Source: JAHILA01 sp035528175 (GTDB taxonomy: Bacteria > Patescibacteriota > Minisyncoccia > RBG-13-40-8-A). From it: a stretch of 14,430 bases of DNA. The DNA lies in contig DATKZC010000022.1 in the NCBI GenBank assembly GCA_035528175.1, positions 1-14,430 of the forward strand. Direction: 5' to 3'. How positions within the stretch are numbered: position 1 is the first letter of the stretch; every line of letters starts with the position of its first letter. Positions 1 through 8,000 of the stretch are shown here, piece by piece. The notes under the pieces were generated by a model that searched no databases, was not told the origin of the DNA, and worked only from the letters and a program-made list of their open reading frames with translations. Made by a program: the position numbers and the translations under genes.

Positions 1-2
1 AT

Positions 3-3000
3 AATTTAGAAGTTGATGGTCAGTCGTGGTTTGACGGCAATGTTTCTATATCCGGAAAATTTAGCGCACTGGGAGATGTGTCTTTGGGTGATGGTACTGT
101 TGATTCGTTAATAGTTCTCTCTTATATTGATTCTGATTTAATTCCAAGATTGAATACTTATTCATTAGGAACAACCGATAATCGTTGGAGATATGGTTAT
201 TTTGATGAAATAACCGCTGCCACTTTATCTGCCACAGGAACAGACATCGGAGGAACAACAAACAGCGCGTTTATTATTAATTCAGATAATGGAACCGATG
301 ATACAGAAGATTCTTATTTGACATTTGAAAGAGGTTCGCCGCTTACCAATGCTTCGCTTAAATGGGATTCAACAAATACAAGATTTGATTTCAATTTTCC
401 TTTAAATATACAAGGCGGTGCTTCAATTTCTGATGATTTAACCATCGGAAGCAACATTACTTTTTCGGATTCTCTTGCTTCTATCTCAAGCGATTTAATA
501 GTCGGTGGAACTGCTTCCTCCACTTTTGCTGGAGATTTAGATATTGAAGGAGATGTAAATATCGGAGGAAGTGATTTATATGTTGATGCGAGTACAGGAA
601 ATGTGGGGATTGGGACGACTGCGCCAACAGCACAACTCCATCTTGTAAAGGCAGACAGTTCGGCATTGACCGACTTCCTTATCAACCCGACCGTAAAAAC
701 GAGCGGGAATTTAATAGACGCACAAATTGGGGGTGTAAGTCAGTTTAGTGTGGATTATAGCGGACTCACAAGAGCAGCTGCGTATTATGGTCCAGGAAGC
801 AATACAGCCAACTATGGTTTTAGTGGAAGTTACTCAATGAGGCTTAACGTCAGCGGCGGTGGCGTGATGGAATTTAATTTGATAAGTGATAATTCTGGCG
901 GTAATGTGTTTGAATTTCAAGGGACTTCGACAGGAATAGAATTAATCGATACTGACGCACAACAGGCTTGGGTTAGTATCTCCCCGAATATTAGACAATC
1001 AGGCACAGGCGGATACGAAGCATTAAAGATAAATGTAACGGAAACAACATTGGGTAGTGGCGCAAATAATTTAATAGACGCTCAGGTTGGCGGGGTAAGT
1101 AAATTTAGTGTAAGTAATACGGGTGGAGGATATTTTGCAGGAAGTGTCGGCATCAACGACACATCTCCTGCCTACACTCTTTCAGTCGACGGTACGGCGT
1201 CAATATCAGATGACTTTTATGTAGGTGGTGATATGTTATTTGCAGATGTGTCAGAGAATACAATATTTTCTTCTGCAAGCTGGGAAATTACCAATGATTT
1301 AGATGTTAATGGCACTGCATCTTCTACCTTTGCAGGCGATTTAGATATTGAAGGAGATGTGAACATCGGAAACAATGATTTGTATGTTGATGCGAGTACG
1401 GGGAACGTGGGGATTGGGACGAGTGCGCCAAGTGCGCAGCTTTATTTAACAAAGGCGGATTCTTCAGCATTGACGGATCTACTCATTAATCCGACTACTA
1501 AAACAAGTGGAAATTTGATAGAGGCAGAAGTGAATGGGAGTAGTCAGTTTAGTGTAACATATAATGGATATACTCATACAAAAGGATTGACTATTAATTC
1601 AAGTGCCTTTTTCGGTGCTGATGGTATTTATAAAACGGCAATTGCAAGAGGAGTATTGTGGTATCCTACAAGCACTGCAAATAGCTTCTATATCTCAAAA
1701 ACAAACACGGATACTTCAGGTAGTCCATACGTATTTGCGATTAAGCCTACCTATAACCAAACTTCAGGCACTGCCGCAAACACAGACCTCCTAATAAACC
1801 GTACACAAACGGCAGTAGGGAGTGGGGCGCAATTATTGATAGACGCTCAGGTGGGTGGTGTCTCCATGTTTAATGTGAGTAATACAGGAATGGTCGGTAT
1901 TCTTGACACCTCTCCTGCCTACACTCTTTCAGTCGACGGTACGGCGTCAATATCAGATGACTTTTATGTTACTGGCGATGATGTAGTGTTTCAGCCGACA
2001 GTTGATGCGACAGATTCATTTATCATTGCCTCTTCTGGTTGGGTAGCAGGAGATGATAGGGGACCATTATTTCAGGTTGATACCACAAACGAAAAAGTAA
2101 TTATTCCTCTTGGTTCGGCTTTTGCTTTTGGTGACGCAGATACATATATGTATGAAAGTGCAGATGATATTTTAAGAATGTATGTAGGCGGGACTTTAAG
2201 ATATTCATGGACTTCAGCAGGATTTAGTAGTTCTTATGCTTCATTTACTAATACAATACCTAGTCTTACTGAGCCAGACATTAGGCCAGTATATGGAGAC
2301 TCGGACACGGGCATCGGCTGGCCAGATTATGACAGTTTGTCTCTTATTACCGGAGGGATTCCATCAATGGTATTAGGAAGAGGGGATGGGCTTGCCCATG
2401 TAGCCATTGGCACAACTGCCACTACTTCATACACTTTGTCTGTTGACGGCACTGCGAGCGTAAGTGGTGATGCCTATTTCCCAGCAGTTGCCAGTGTTGC
2501 TGACCTCCAGACCGATGCTGATGGGAAATTAATTAATGGCGCGTCTGATGAAAGATTAAAGAAAAATATCAATGATATTGATGATGCTTTAGGCAAATTA
2601 TTGAGCTTAAACGGAGTATCCTTTAATTGGAAAACCTTGGAAGAAGGAAATACTTATAGCGTTATGGATGATTCAATTACACATCTTGGCTTTATAGCCC
2701 AGGAAGTCGCAAGCAGCTCTATTTATGACTTGGCATATACTTTTGAGAGCAATGGCCAGGAAATTTTTGCCATTAGGAATTCGGAAATCACTGCCTTGTT
2801 AGTTGAGGGTGTAAAAGATATTGTTGCTTCAATGAATGCACAAGGCGATATGATTACTTCTTTATCAGCGCAAATGGAAGAAATCAGGCAAACTTTATCT
2901 TTAAACAGCGAGGGCGCAATTGAATCATCTGGAACAATGGAAATTAATGATGGATTTTTAACAGAATTATTTGATAAAGCAAAAGATTTCGGAATAAAAA

Positions 3001-3548
3001 TCAGCCAAAGCATTACCAAAATTACACAGTTAATGGTTAAGACACTGGCAGTGGAGAAAAACTCCGACCAGACACAAAGCTCAATCGGAGAAGGCGTGAT
3101 TCTTACTGATGGCGTGTCTGCGGAAATCAGAAGCAATCAAATTATGCCGACATCCAAGATATTTATTACTTTTCGCGGAGATTACGGTTCGCGTTGGTGG
3201 ATAAATTATCAGGAAAAAGGATTGGCAATTATCAATGTTGCTGACCCAGTTGTTGATGATATTAAGTTTGATTGGTGGATAGTGCAAACAGAACCAGTAG
3301 AAATAATTGAGACAGCGGTCGGAACTCCGACCGAAAGCGTCGGAGCAGAAACTCCTGTTGAAGAACCAGCTGAAGAACCAGCTGAAGAACCAGCTGAAGA
3401 GCCAGCTGAAGAGCCAGCTGAAGAGCCAGCTGAAGAACCAGCTGAAGAACCAGCTGAAGTTCCTGCCGAACCAATCCCGACGTCCGAAGGAGTCGGGACT
3501 CCGACCGATAGCGTCGGAGCTGAACCCTCTGCTGCAATAACCGAATAA
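3..3548 (+). CDS. Giant modular surface/fibre protein with S74 intramolecular chaperone domain (5' end outside window)
   Basis: The frame is open from the first complete codon at 3, so the gene starts upstream; the GTG at 78 is internal. At least 1181 residues are visible. Nucleotides 3-2540 encode beta-rich repeats of the type found in tail-fibre-like proteins, with motifs such as GNVGIGT.AP.AQL and YTLSVDGTASISDDFYV. Two 82-residue modules (507-752 and 1311-1556) are close copies. An S74 domain begins at SDERLKKN (Ser codon 2544-2546) and continues through GFIAQEV and a LLVEGVKDI helix to about 2830. In this family the chaperone trimerises the fibre and cuts itself off at the Ser-Asp junction. 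Downstream are a coiled coil (about 2820-3060), a compact beta domain with RWWINY and FDWWIV (about 3078-3300) and an EEPA tail. It is probably cell-surface exposed. No other phage genes are present, so a prophage origin is not supported. Confidence 0.88.
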   Translation, partial: NLEVDGQSWFDGNVSISGKFSALGDVSLGDGTVDSLIVLSYIDSDLIPRLNTYSLGTTDNRWRYGYFDEITAATLSATGTDIGGTTNSAFIINSDNGTDDTEDSYLTFERGSPLTNASLKWDSTNTRFDFNFPLNIQGGASISDDLTIGSNITFSDSLASISSDLIVGGTASSTFAGDLDIEGDVNIGGSDLYVDASTGNVGIGTTAPTAQLHLVKADSSALTDFLINPTVKTSGNLIDAQIGGVSQFSVDYSGLTRAAAYYGPGSNTANYGFSGSYSMRLNVSGGGVMEFNLISDNSGGNVFEFQGTSTGIELIDTDAQQAWVSISPNIRQSGTGGYEALKINVTETTLGSGANNLIDAQVGGVSKFSVSNTGGGYFAGSVGINDTSPAYTLSVDGTASISDDFYVGGDMLFADVSENTIFSSASWEITNDLDVNGTASSTFAGDLDIEGDVNIGNNDLYVDASTGNVGIGTSAPSAQLYLTKADSSALTDLLINPTTKTSGNLIEAEVNGSSQFSVTYNGYTHTKGLTINSSAFFGADGIYKTAIARGVLWYPTSTANSFYISKTNTDTSGSPYVFAIKPTYNQTSGTAANTDLLINRTQTAVGSGAQLLIDAQVGGVSMFNVSNTGMVGILDTSPAYTLSVDGTASISDDFYVTGDDVVFQPTVDATDSFIIASSGWVAGDDRGPLFQVDTTNEKVIIPLGSAFAFGDADTYMYESADDILRMYVGGTLRYSWTSAGFSSSYASFTNTIPSLTEPDIRPVYGDSDTGIGWPDYDSLSLITGGIPSMVLGRGDGLAHVAIGTTATTSYTLSVDGTASVSGDAYFPAVASVADLQTDADGKLINGASDERLKKNINDIDDALGKLLSLNGVSFNWKTLEEGNTYSVMDDSITHLGFIAQEVASSSIYDLAYTFESNGQEIFAIRNSEITALLVEGVKDIVASMNAQGDMITSLSAQMEEIRQTLSLNSEGAIESSGTMEINDGFLTELFDKAKDFGIKISQSITKITQLMVKTLAVEKNSDQTQSSIGEGVILTDGVSAEIRSNQIMPTSKIFITFRGDYGSRWWINYQEKGLAIINVADPVVDDIKFDWWIVQTEPVEIIETAVGTPTESVGAETPVEEPAEEPAEEPAEEPAEEPAEEPAEEPAEEPAEVPAEPIPTSEGVGTPTDSVGAEPSAAITE
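507..752 (+). repeat. Fibre module, copy 1
   Basis: This 82-residue unit begins GTASSTFAGDLDIEGDVNIG and ends QFSV. It matches the unit at 1311-1556 almost residue for residue. The two copies show modular duplication inside the S74 protein, and each carries one GIGT.AP.AQL motif. Confidence 0.85.
1164..1222 (+). repeat. 59-bp perfect direct repeat, copy 1
   Basis: This stretch is identical, base for base, to 1911-1969. It encodes the end of the DTSPAYTLSVDGTASISDDF motif. The flanking DNA of the two copies is clearly diverged, so recent gene conversion or duplication of a small block is likely. Confidence 0.9.
1311..1556 (+). repeat. Fibre module, copy 2
   Basis: This is the second copy of the 82-residue unit at 507-752. 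It differs mainly at GNND instead of GGSD, SAPSAQLYLT instead of TAPTAQLHLV, and near its end. The DNA has diverged more than the protein, which suggests an older duplication kept under selection. Confidence 0.85.
1911..1969 (+). repeat. 59-bp perfect direct repeat, copy 2
   Basis: This is the second copy of the 59-bp block at 1164-1222, in the same frame and orientation. Identity stops at both ends: the next base is T here and A in copy 1. Confidence 0.9.
3317..3332. repeat. GTCGGA palindrome upstream of the EEPA array
   Basis: GGTCGGA and TCCGACC form a 7-bp stem around AC, followed closely by GTCGGAG at 3339-3345. It lies in frame in the tail of the S74 protein and encodes part of GTPTESVGAE. 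A related copy sits after the EEPA array at about 3490-3526. Confidence 0.6.
3360..3455 (+). repeat. Eight tandem 12-bp units encoding EEPA
   Basis: Eight in-frame copies of GAAGAACCAGCT (some with GAG) encode EEPA eight times, then a degenerate EVPA. It is an acidic, proline-containing, probably extended tail. A 12-bp tandem array of this kind should vary in copy number between strains by slippage. The antisense open frame across it is an artefact of the repeat. Confidence 0.92.
3490..3526. repeat. GTCGGA palindrome downstream of the EEPA array
   Basis: GGAGTC and GACTCC flank GG in a 6-bp stem (about 3490-3503), overlapped by GTCGG/CCGAC pairing and followed by GTCGGAG. It encodes GTPTDSVGAE, a near copy of the peptide encoded at 3323-3350. 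The array is therefore bracketed by two copies of the same palindromic repeat. Confidence 0.55.
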
Positions 3549-3567
3549 TTAATATAACATCAAAACA

Positions 3568-3596
3568 TTGACAAACGATTTTTAAATTTTTAAAAT
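3568..3596 (+). promoter_or_regulatory. Predicted sigma70-type promoter for the transposase gene
   Basis: A perfect TTGACA (3568-3573) is followed after 17 bp by TAAAAT (3591-3596). Transcription would begin near 3603, inside palindrome copy 1, so the leader would start with part of that hairpin. A second TATAAT lies at 3631-3636 but has no good -35 box. Confidence 0.6.
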
Positions 3597-3598
3597 AA

Positions 3599-3623
3599 AT
3601 GTGGGACGTCGCACGTCCCACAT
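3599..3623. repeat. REP-like palindrome, copy 1 (loop CGC)
   Basis: ATGTGGGACGT and ACGTCCCACAT form a perfect 11-bp stem around a 3-base centre, CGC. It lies between the S74 gene and the transposase gene. With its GCG centre, copy 2 at 3822-3846 is this same sequence in the opposite orientation. REP palindromes next to a RAYT gene are the known arrangement for this transposase family. Confidence 0.92.
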
Positions 3624-3649
3624 AATTAATTATAATTTTACAAAAACAT

Positions 3650-4351
3650 ATGTCCAGAAAATTTTTAACCAACGGGTTTTATCACGTGTTTGATCGAGGC
3701 GTTGAAAAACGCAACATTTTTCGAGATAATAATGATTATATTCGATTTATTCATGATTTGTATGAATTTAATGACAAAAAACCCGCTCTAGAATATAGTC
3801 GTAGAAGCGACAAAGATAGTGATGTGGGACGTGCGACGTCCCACATAGAGCGAGATAAATTAGTTAATTTACATGTGTTTACATTGATGCCTAATCATCA
3901 TCATTTGTTGATTGAGTCAATGAAAGAAAATGGAATTTATTTATTTATGAAAAAATTGCATAGTGGTTATGCGAGAGGATTTAACGAAAAACACAAAAGA
4001 AAGGGCTATCTTTTTCAGGGGAGATATAAGGATGTTAATATTAAAAGTGATGAGCAATTAGCCCATCTTATTTGTTATATTCATTCTAATCCTTTGAGCT
4101 TATGGAAAGACAATTGGAAAGAAAAAAAATTAACAAAATTAGAAATTAAACAAGCAATTAAATTTTTAGAAAAATACAAATGGTCAAGTCATTTGGATTA
4201 TTGGGGAATTAAAAATTTTCCATCGGTTATTGATAATAAATTTTTATTAGGCTTTTTCGGTGGGCCAGAAAAATACAAAATTTTTTTTATTGATTGGTTA
4301 GAGCAGTATCAAAAAAACGAAACCCATATTCAAGAATTAATATTGGATTAG
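3650..4351 (+). CDS. REP-associated tyrosine transposase (RAYT, Y1/HUH family)
   Basis: This is a 233-residue single-strand DNA transposase-like protein of the IS200/TnpA_REP family, which nicks and rejoins DNA at REP hairpins. The metal-binding HUH motif is PNHHHLL (His83 and His85). The likely nucleophile is Tyr143 in CYIHSNP, which aligns with the catalytic Tyr region of E. coli TnpA_REP. The N-terminal FYHVFDRGVEKRNIF and the GYLFQGRYKDV segment are typical. No TnpB or second IS gene is nearby. The gene has palindrome copies on both sides (3599-3623 and 4367-4393), and a third copy lies within it, giving VGRATSHI at residues 58-65 in a loop before the HUH strand. The HUH and Tyr motifs are intact, so the protein may be active. 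The ATG at 3650 fits the family N-terminus; no clear Shine-Dalgarno is seen. Confidence 0.93.
   Translation: MSRKFLTNGFYHVFDRGVEKRNIFRDNNDYIRFIHDLYEFNDKKPALEYSRRSDKDSDVGRATSHIERDKLVNLHVFTLMPNHHHLLIESMKENGIYLFMKKLHSGYARGFNEKHKRKGYLFQGRYKDVNIKSDEQLAHLICYIHSNPLSLWKDNWKEKKLTKLEIKQAIKFLEKYKWSSHLDYWGIKNFPSVIDNKFLLGFFGGPEKYKIFFIDWLEQYQKNETHIQELILD
3822..3846. repeat. REP-like palindrome, copy 2, inside the transposase gene (loop GCG)
   Basis: It has the same 11-bp stem as copies 1 and 3, with centre GCG, and is exactly the reverse complement of copy 1. It is read in frame as VGRATSHI. None of the three forward frames of the 25-mer contains a stop, and because the stem is palindromic the same holds for the reverse strand. 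Confidence 0.92.
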
Positions 4352-4366
4352 CGAGATACAGAAGAT

Positions 4367-4393
4367 AATGTGGGACGTACGACGTCCCACATT
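4367..4393. repeat. REP-like palindrome, copy 3 (loop ACG), possible terminator
   Basis: This is the same palindrome with an ACG centre and one extra A-T pair, giving a 12-bp stem. It lies 15 bp after the transposase stop and is followed by TTTTGACTTTTT, so the RNA hairpin could also end transcription. It sits just upstream of the promoter of the next gene. Confidence 0.88.
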
Positions 4394-4407
4394 TTGACTT
4401 TTTACAT

Positions 4408-4435
4408 TTGACACAGGAATTTTTGGAGTTATAAT
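4408..4435 (+). promoter_or_regulatory. Strong predicted promoter giving a leaderless mRNA
   Basis: TTGACA (4408-4413), a 16-bp spacer and a consensus TATAAT (4430-4435) are followed by the ATG at 4442, only 6 bp later. Initiation at the usual distance from the -10 box would fall on or next to the A of the start codon. There is no room for a Shine-Dalgarno sequence. Confidence 0.7.
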
Positions 4436-4441
4436 TTAATT

Positions 4442-5029
4442 ATGGAGCAACAATTGAATACTGAGCAGAGCGAGTCCAAACCGAAAAGAAAAAAAATAAT
4501 CACGGTGGTGATTTTTTTTGTTATAATCGTGGCAATTATTTATCTCGGTTGGATTGAAGGAAGTAGATGGTGGCAGGAAAAACAAAAATGGGTTAAATTT
4601 GGTCTTGCTGAAGATAAGTTTCCTTTTAGAATGTATACAGAAAAGGAGTTGGTAGAAAGGGGGTTGTGGTCAGGAGAATCGGAATGGTATAATTCAATTC
4701 CAACTCGTACCACCCCAGAGGAAACTTATGCGATTTTCAGAAAAGCATTAATGGATGGGGATTTAGATAAAGCAGCAGAATGTTTTATTGAAGAAAAACA
4801 AGCAGAATACAGACAGGATTTAGAAAGAGCGAAAACCGAAGGAAGAATTCCGGAAGTTTTAAAACAATTAACGGAACTTTATCCAAGAGGAACAAAAATC
4901 GTTAAAGGAACAAACGATACAAATCTGGCAACTTATGAGATTTTTATAATCGAAAATGGTCAGAAAATAAGCAATCCAATACCTTTTACTAAAGATAAAA
5001 ATGGCGATTGGAAATTAGAAGATTTGTAA
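4442..5029 (+). CDS. Membrane-anchored protein with NTF2-like (DUF4878-type) outer domain
   Basis: This 195-residue protein is of unknown function. A basic stretch, KPKRKK, precedes one transmembrane helix (about residues 19-37), so the N-terminus should be inside and the rest outside. The outer part has TTPEETYAIFRKALMDGD followed by LDKAAECF, the pattern of small NTF2/SnoaL-like or DUF4878 domains found in exported proteins, and it ends in a DWKLEDL strand. No catalytic motif is visible. It starts at what looks like a leaderless promoter and ends 7 bp before the phospholipase-like gene, so the two are probably co-transcribed and may act at the cell surface together. The gene call is firm; the fold assignment is from pattern only. 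Confidence 0.7.
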   Translation: MEQQLNTEQSESKPKRKKIITVVIFFVIIVAIIYLGWIEGSRWWQEKQKWVKFGLAEDKFPFRMYTEKELVERGLWSGESEWYNSIPTRTTPEETYAIFRKALMDGDLDKAAECFIEEKQAEYRQDLERAKTEGRIPEVLKQLTELYPRGTKIVKGTNDTNLATYEIFIIENGQKISNPIPFTKDKNGDWKLEDL

Positions 5030-5036
5030 ATAATAT

Positions 5037-8000
5037 ATGTATAGAAGGGGGATAGGTTTTTTAATAATTTATTTATTAATAATTACAAACTTTGCTGTTT
5101 TCAACGGTAAGGTTTTTTCGTATTCTGGCGAACCAACGCACTATAATTTAGCCAAAGAAATGATTCGTTTGTATAATTTGGCGTATGATCCGGATATTTT
5201 AGACGATAAAGTGAAATGGATTCTGCAAGGAAGTATTGATGAAGATATTTTGCCTCGGTCGGCTTTCCATTTATACGATCCGATTTATAATCGTGCCCCT
5301 TTTGGATTTGATACTGCAAAAGAATGGGCAATAGATTCAAAAATACAAGGTTCAGCAATTCATAGATTTGCGAACTTATTTTTAAATCTTTTTGGCGTAA
5401 GCGAGTTCAAGCAACATGGCGATTATTCTTGGACAGCAAATGTGAATAATCTTGTTGAAGAAAAAGAAAGGGAAGCATTGTATGGATTGGGGCATATTTT
5501 ACATTTAATCGCTGATATGACCGTTCCTGCGCATTCAAGAAACGACCATCATTTAACAGGCGATCCTCTTGAAATATGGCTTAAGGAAAATTTAAAACTA
5601 GAAGATTATTTTTATGCCGAAAAATTATATAATAGTGGCTATAAACCAGCAGATTTATACTCTTTATCTCAAGCAATGGATATTCTGGCCAAATATAGCA
5701 ATAAATATTTCTTTAGCAAGGATTCAATTTTTGACGAGGATTACAAAAATCCAAAAATTCTTTTTGAAAAACAAGAAGATTGGGAAAAAATAAACCAAAG
5801 AACTTATGCATGGACAGAAGACGAAAGAGGCGATTTGTTTAGGTTGGTACAAGTTAGGAAAAATTTAATTAGAAACGAAAAACAGTATTCAATTTTTGAT
5901 GATGATTATAATCTCGGCAAAGATTATTTCACCCGTCTTGCCCCTAAGGCGATTCAATATGGAGCTGGGGTGATTAAATTATTTGTTGAGGACGTGGAAT
6001 GGGAAAAAGAAAAATTGGCGTGGCAGGGAGCAGGACAAGTTGATGAAAATTTGCCTACTCCATTACCACGGCCGAAGCCAAGTCGTTTTCCAATTTTTGC
6101 AGATATAATTAAACCCGTTGACTTGTCCCCCGAAACCTCAGCGAATGAGGAAGTTCCTTTGGATGTTCCTTTGAATAATCCCCTAGAGACCCCTGGAGAA
6201 GTCAAGGGGGAGGAGAAATCCAAAGAGGATCAAGGGGATGACAAGGGGAATCAAGAAGAACAAAATGTACCAATCGTTGTTCAATCACCATTTTATTCGA
6301 CTGGCAGTGGTGGTTCAAATCATAATTTAACCCCCCAAGAACCAGAAACTCCATCACTACCTCCCCTACCACCTGCGCCGCCTATTTCATCTCCATTACA
6401 TCTTATAATCAATGAAATCCAAGTTCGCGATAATGAATTTGTGGAATTATACAATCCAACAAGTTCGTCATTTAATTTAACCGGCCATTATTTTTCATAT
6501 TATTCATCAGCCCGCAATTGGAATGATCCGTATCGTAACCAGGAATTTCCAGCAAGCGCTTCAGTTCCGACAAATGGATATTATTTAATTGGACTGGAAG
6601 GATATCCGGCGAGCAGTGGCAATCCAGATGCTGATTGGCAGCCATATGGTTCAAATCAGTTGAGCAATTCAAATGGTTCAATTGCGATTTTCCCGTTTGA
6701 TCCTAAAACCAAAACAACTTCCGAATCCCAAGCCGGAGCAATTGATGCTACTGCCTGGGGTGATGTTGATTTTATTAAAGAGGGAATGGAATTTCAAACA
6801 GCGTTAGGAGCAGATAAGTCAATGCAAAGGATTAATTTTCAAGATAATGGAGACAATAATACGGATTTCGAATATAAAAAAATTCCCACGCCGAAGAATT
6901 CACTAAATCAAACAAGAATAAACGGTACAATAATTGCTGACGATACAATAATTTCAGTTGATACAACTTGGACCATTGCCGGAAGCCCATATTACATTGA
7001 ATCAAATTCCAGCCAATGGCCGATTGTGGAATCGGGCATAACTCTGACAATTGAACCAGGCGTGAAAATATATCCGCAAAATGCTAATTATACATTTTTG
7101 GAAATCCGCGGGACATTAAAGGCAGAAGGAACTGCAAGCGATAAAATTGTTATTGCTCCTGAAGCTATTGGTAATTATGTTAGTAATATTATTTTTACAT
7201 CAACCAGTACAAATTCCATTCTTGATCATGTTTCGTTTAGTTATGGCGGAAAGAAAGGAGAGGCAATAAAAGTAGATAGCGCGTCAATAGAGATTAAAAA
7301 TTCAATTGTTGAAAATAGTTTTAAGAATGGAATTTATCTAAAAGATTCAAATTCCGAAATAAAAAATACAGAGATTAAAAATAATCAGAACTCGGGTATT
7401 GTTATTGAGGGAATAGGGAGCGCGCCCGAAATTAGTGATTGCCAGATAAATGATAATCAACTATATGGCATTGAAATAAAAGATTGGGCGAATCCCCAAA
7501 TAAAAGACAATACATTCTCTGGCAATTTAATATCAGCAGTTTATTTAAAGAGCGCTTATCCTGAATTTAGTAACAATACTGCCAATAGCAACTTTTTAAA
7601 TGGAATTTTGGTTGATAGCCATACAATAATAAGTCAGAACACATCTTGGCAAAATGATTTGGTTTATATTCTTAAATCAAACTCTGGAGACTATGTGACA
7701 GTCGACGAAGGTATGACGCTCACAATTGAACCGGGCGCGATTATTAAACCTGCAAGTTCATATTATACAGCGTTATTGGTTAAAGGAACATTAAAAGTTG
7801 AAGCAGTATCAGGAAGCGAAGTTGTTTTTACTTCTATAAATGACGATTCTTTTGGCGGAGATACAAATAATGATGGTAACGCCACAACTCCAATAGATAG
7901 TGATTGGAAAAAGATAAAATTTGAAACAACGAGTACGGGTTCGGTGTTTGATCACGTATTTATGTATTACGGCACGGGTATTCCGCCGATTGAACTAGTC

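Noticed and set aside
3360..3455. Possible CRISPR-like or regulatory tandem array
   Set aside because: The units are 12 bp with no spacers and are in frame in a protein tail.
1..3548. Phage tail fibre marking a prophage
   Set aside because: S74 and fibre-like repeats also occur in cellular surface proteins, and no capsid, portal, terminase, integrase or lysis gene is present in the window.
3262..3672. Long antisense open frame across the EEPA array
   Set aside because: It is the mirror of a stop-free 12-bp repeat and a stop-free palindrome. It has no start signal, and its Leu-Gln repeats are explained by the array.
3650..4351. Complete IS200/IS605 insertion sequence
   Set aside because: No TnpB gene or typical left and right ends are seen. 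The palindromes on both sides and the protein pattern fit a RAYT better.
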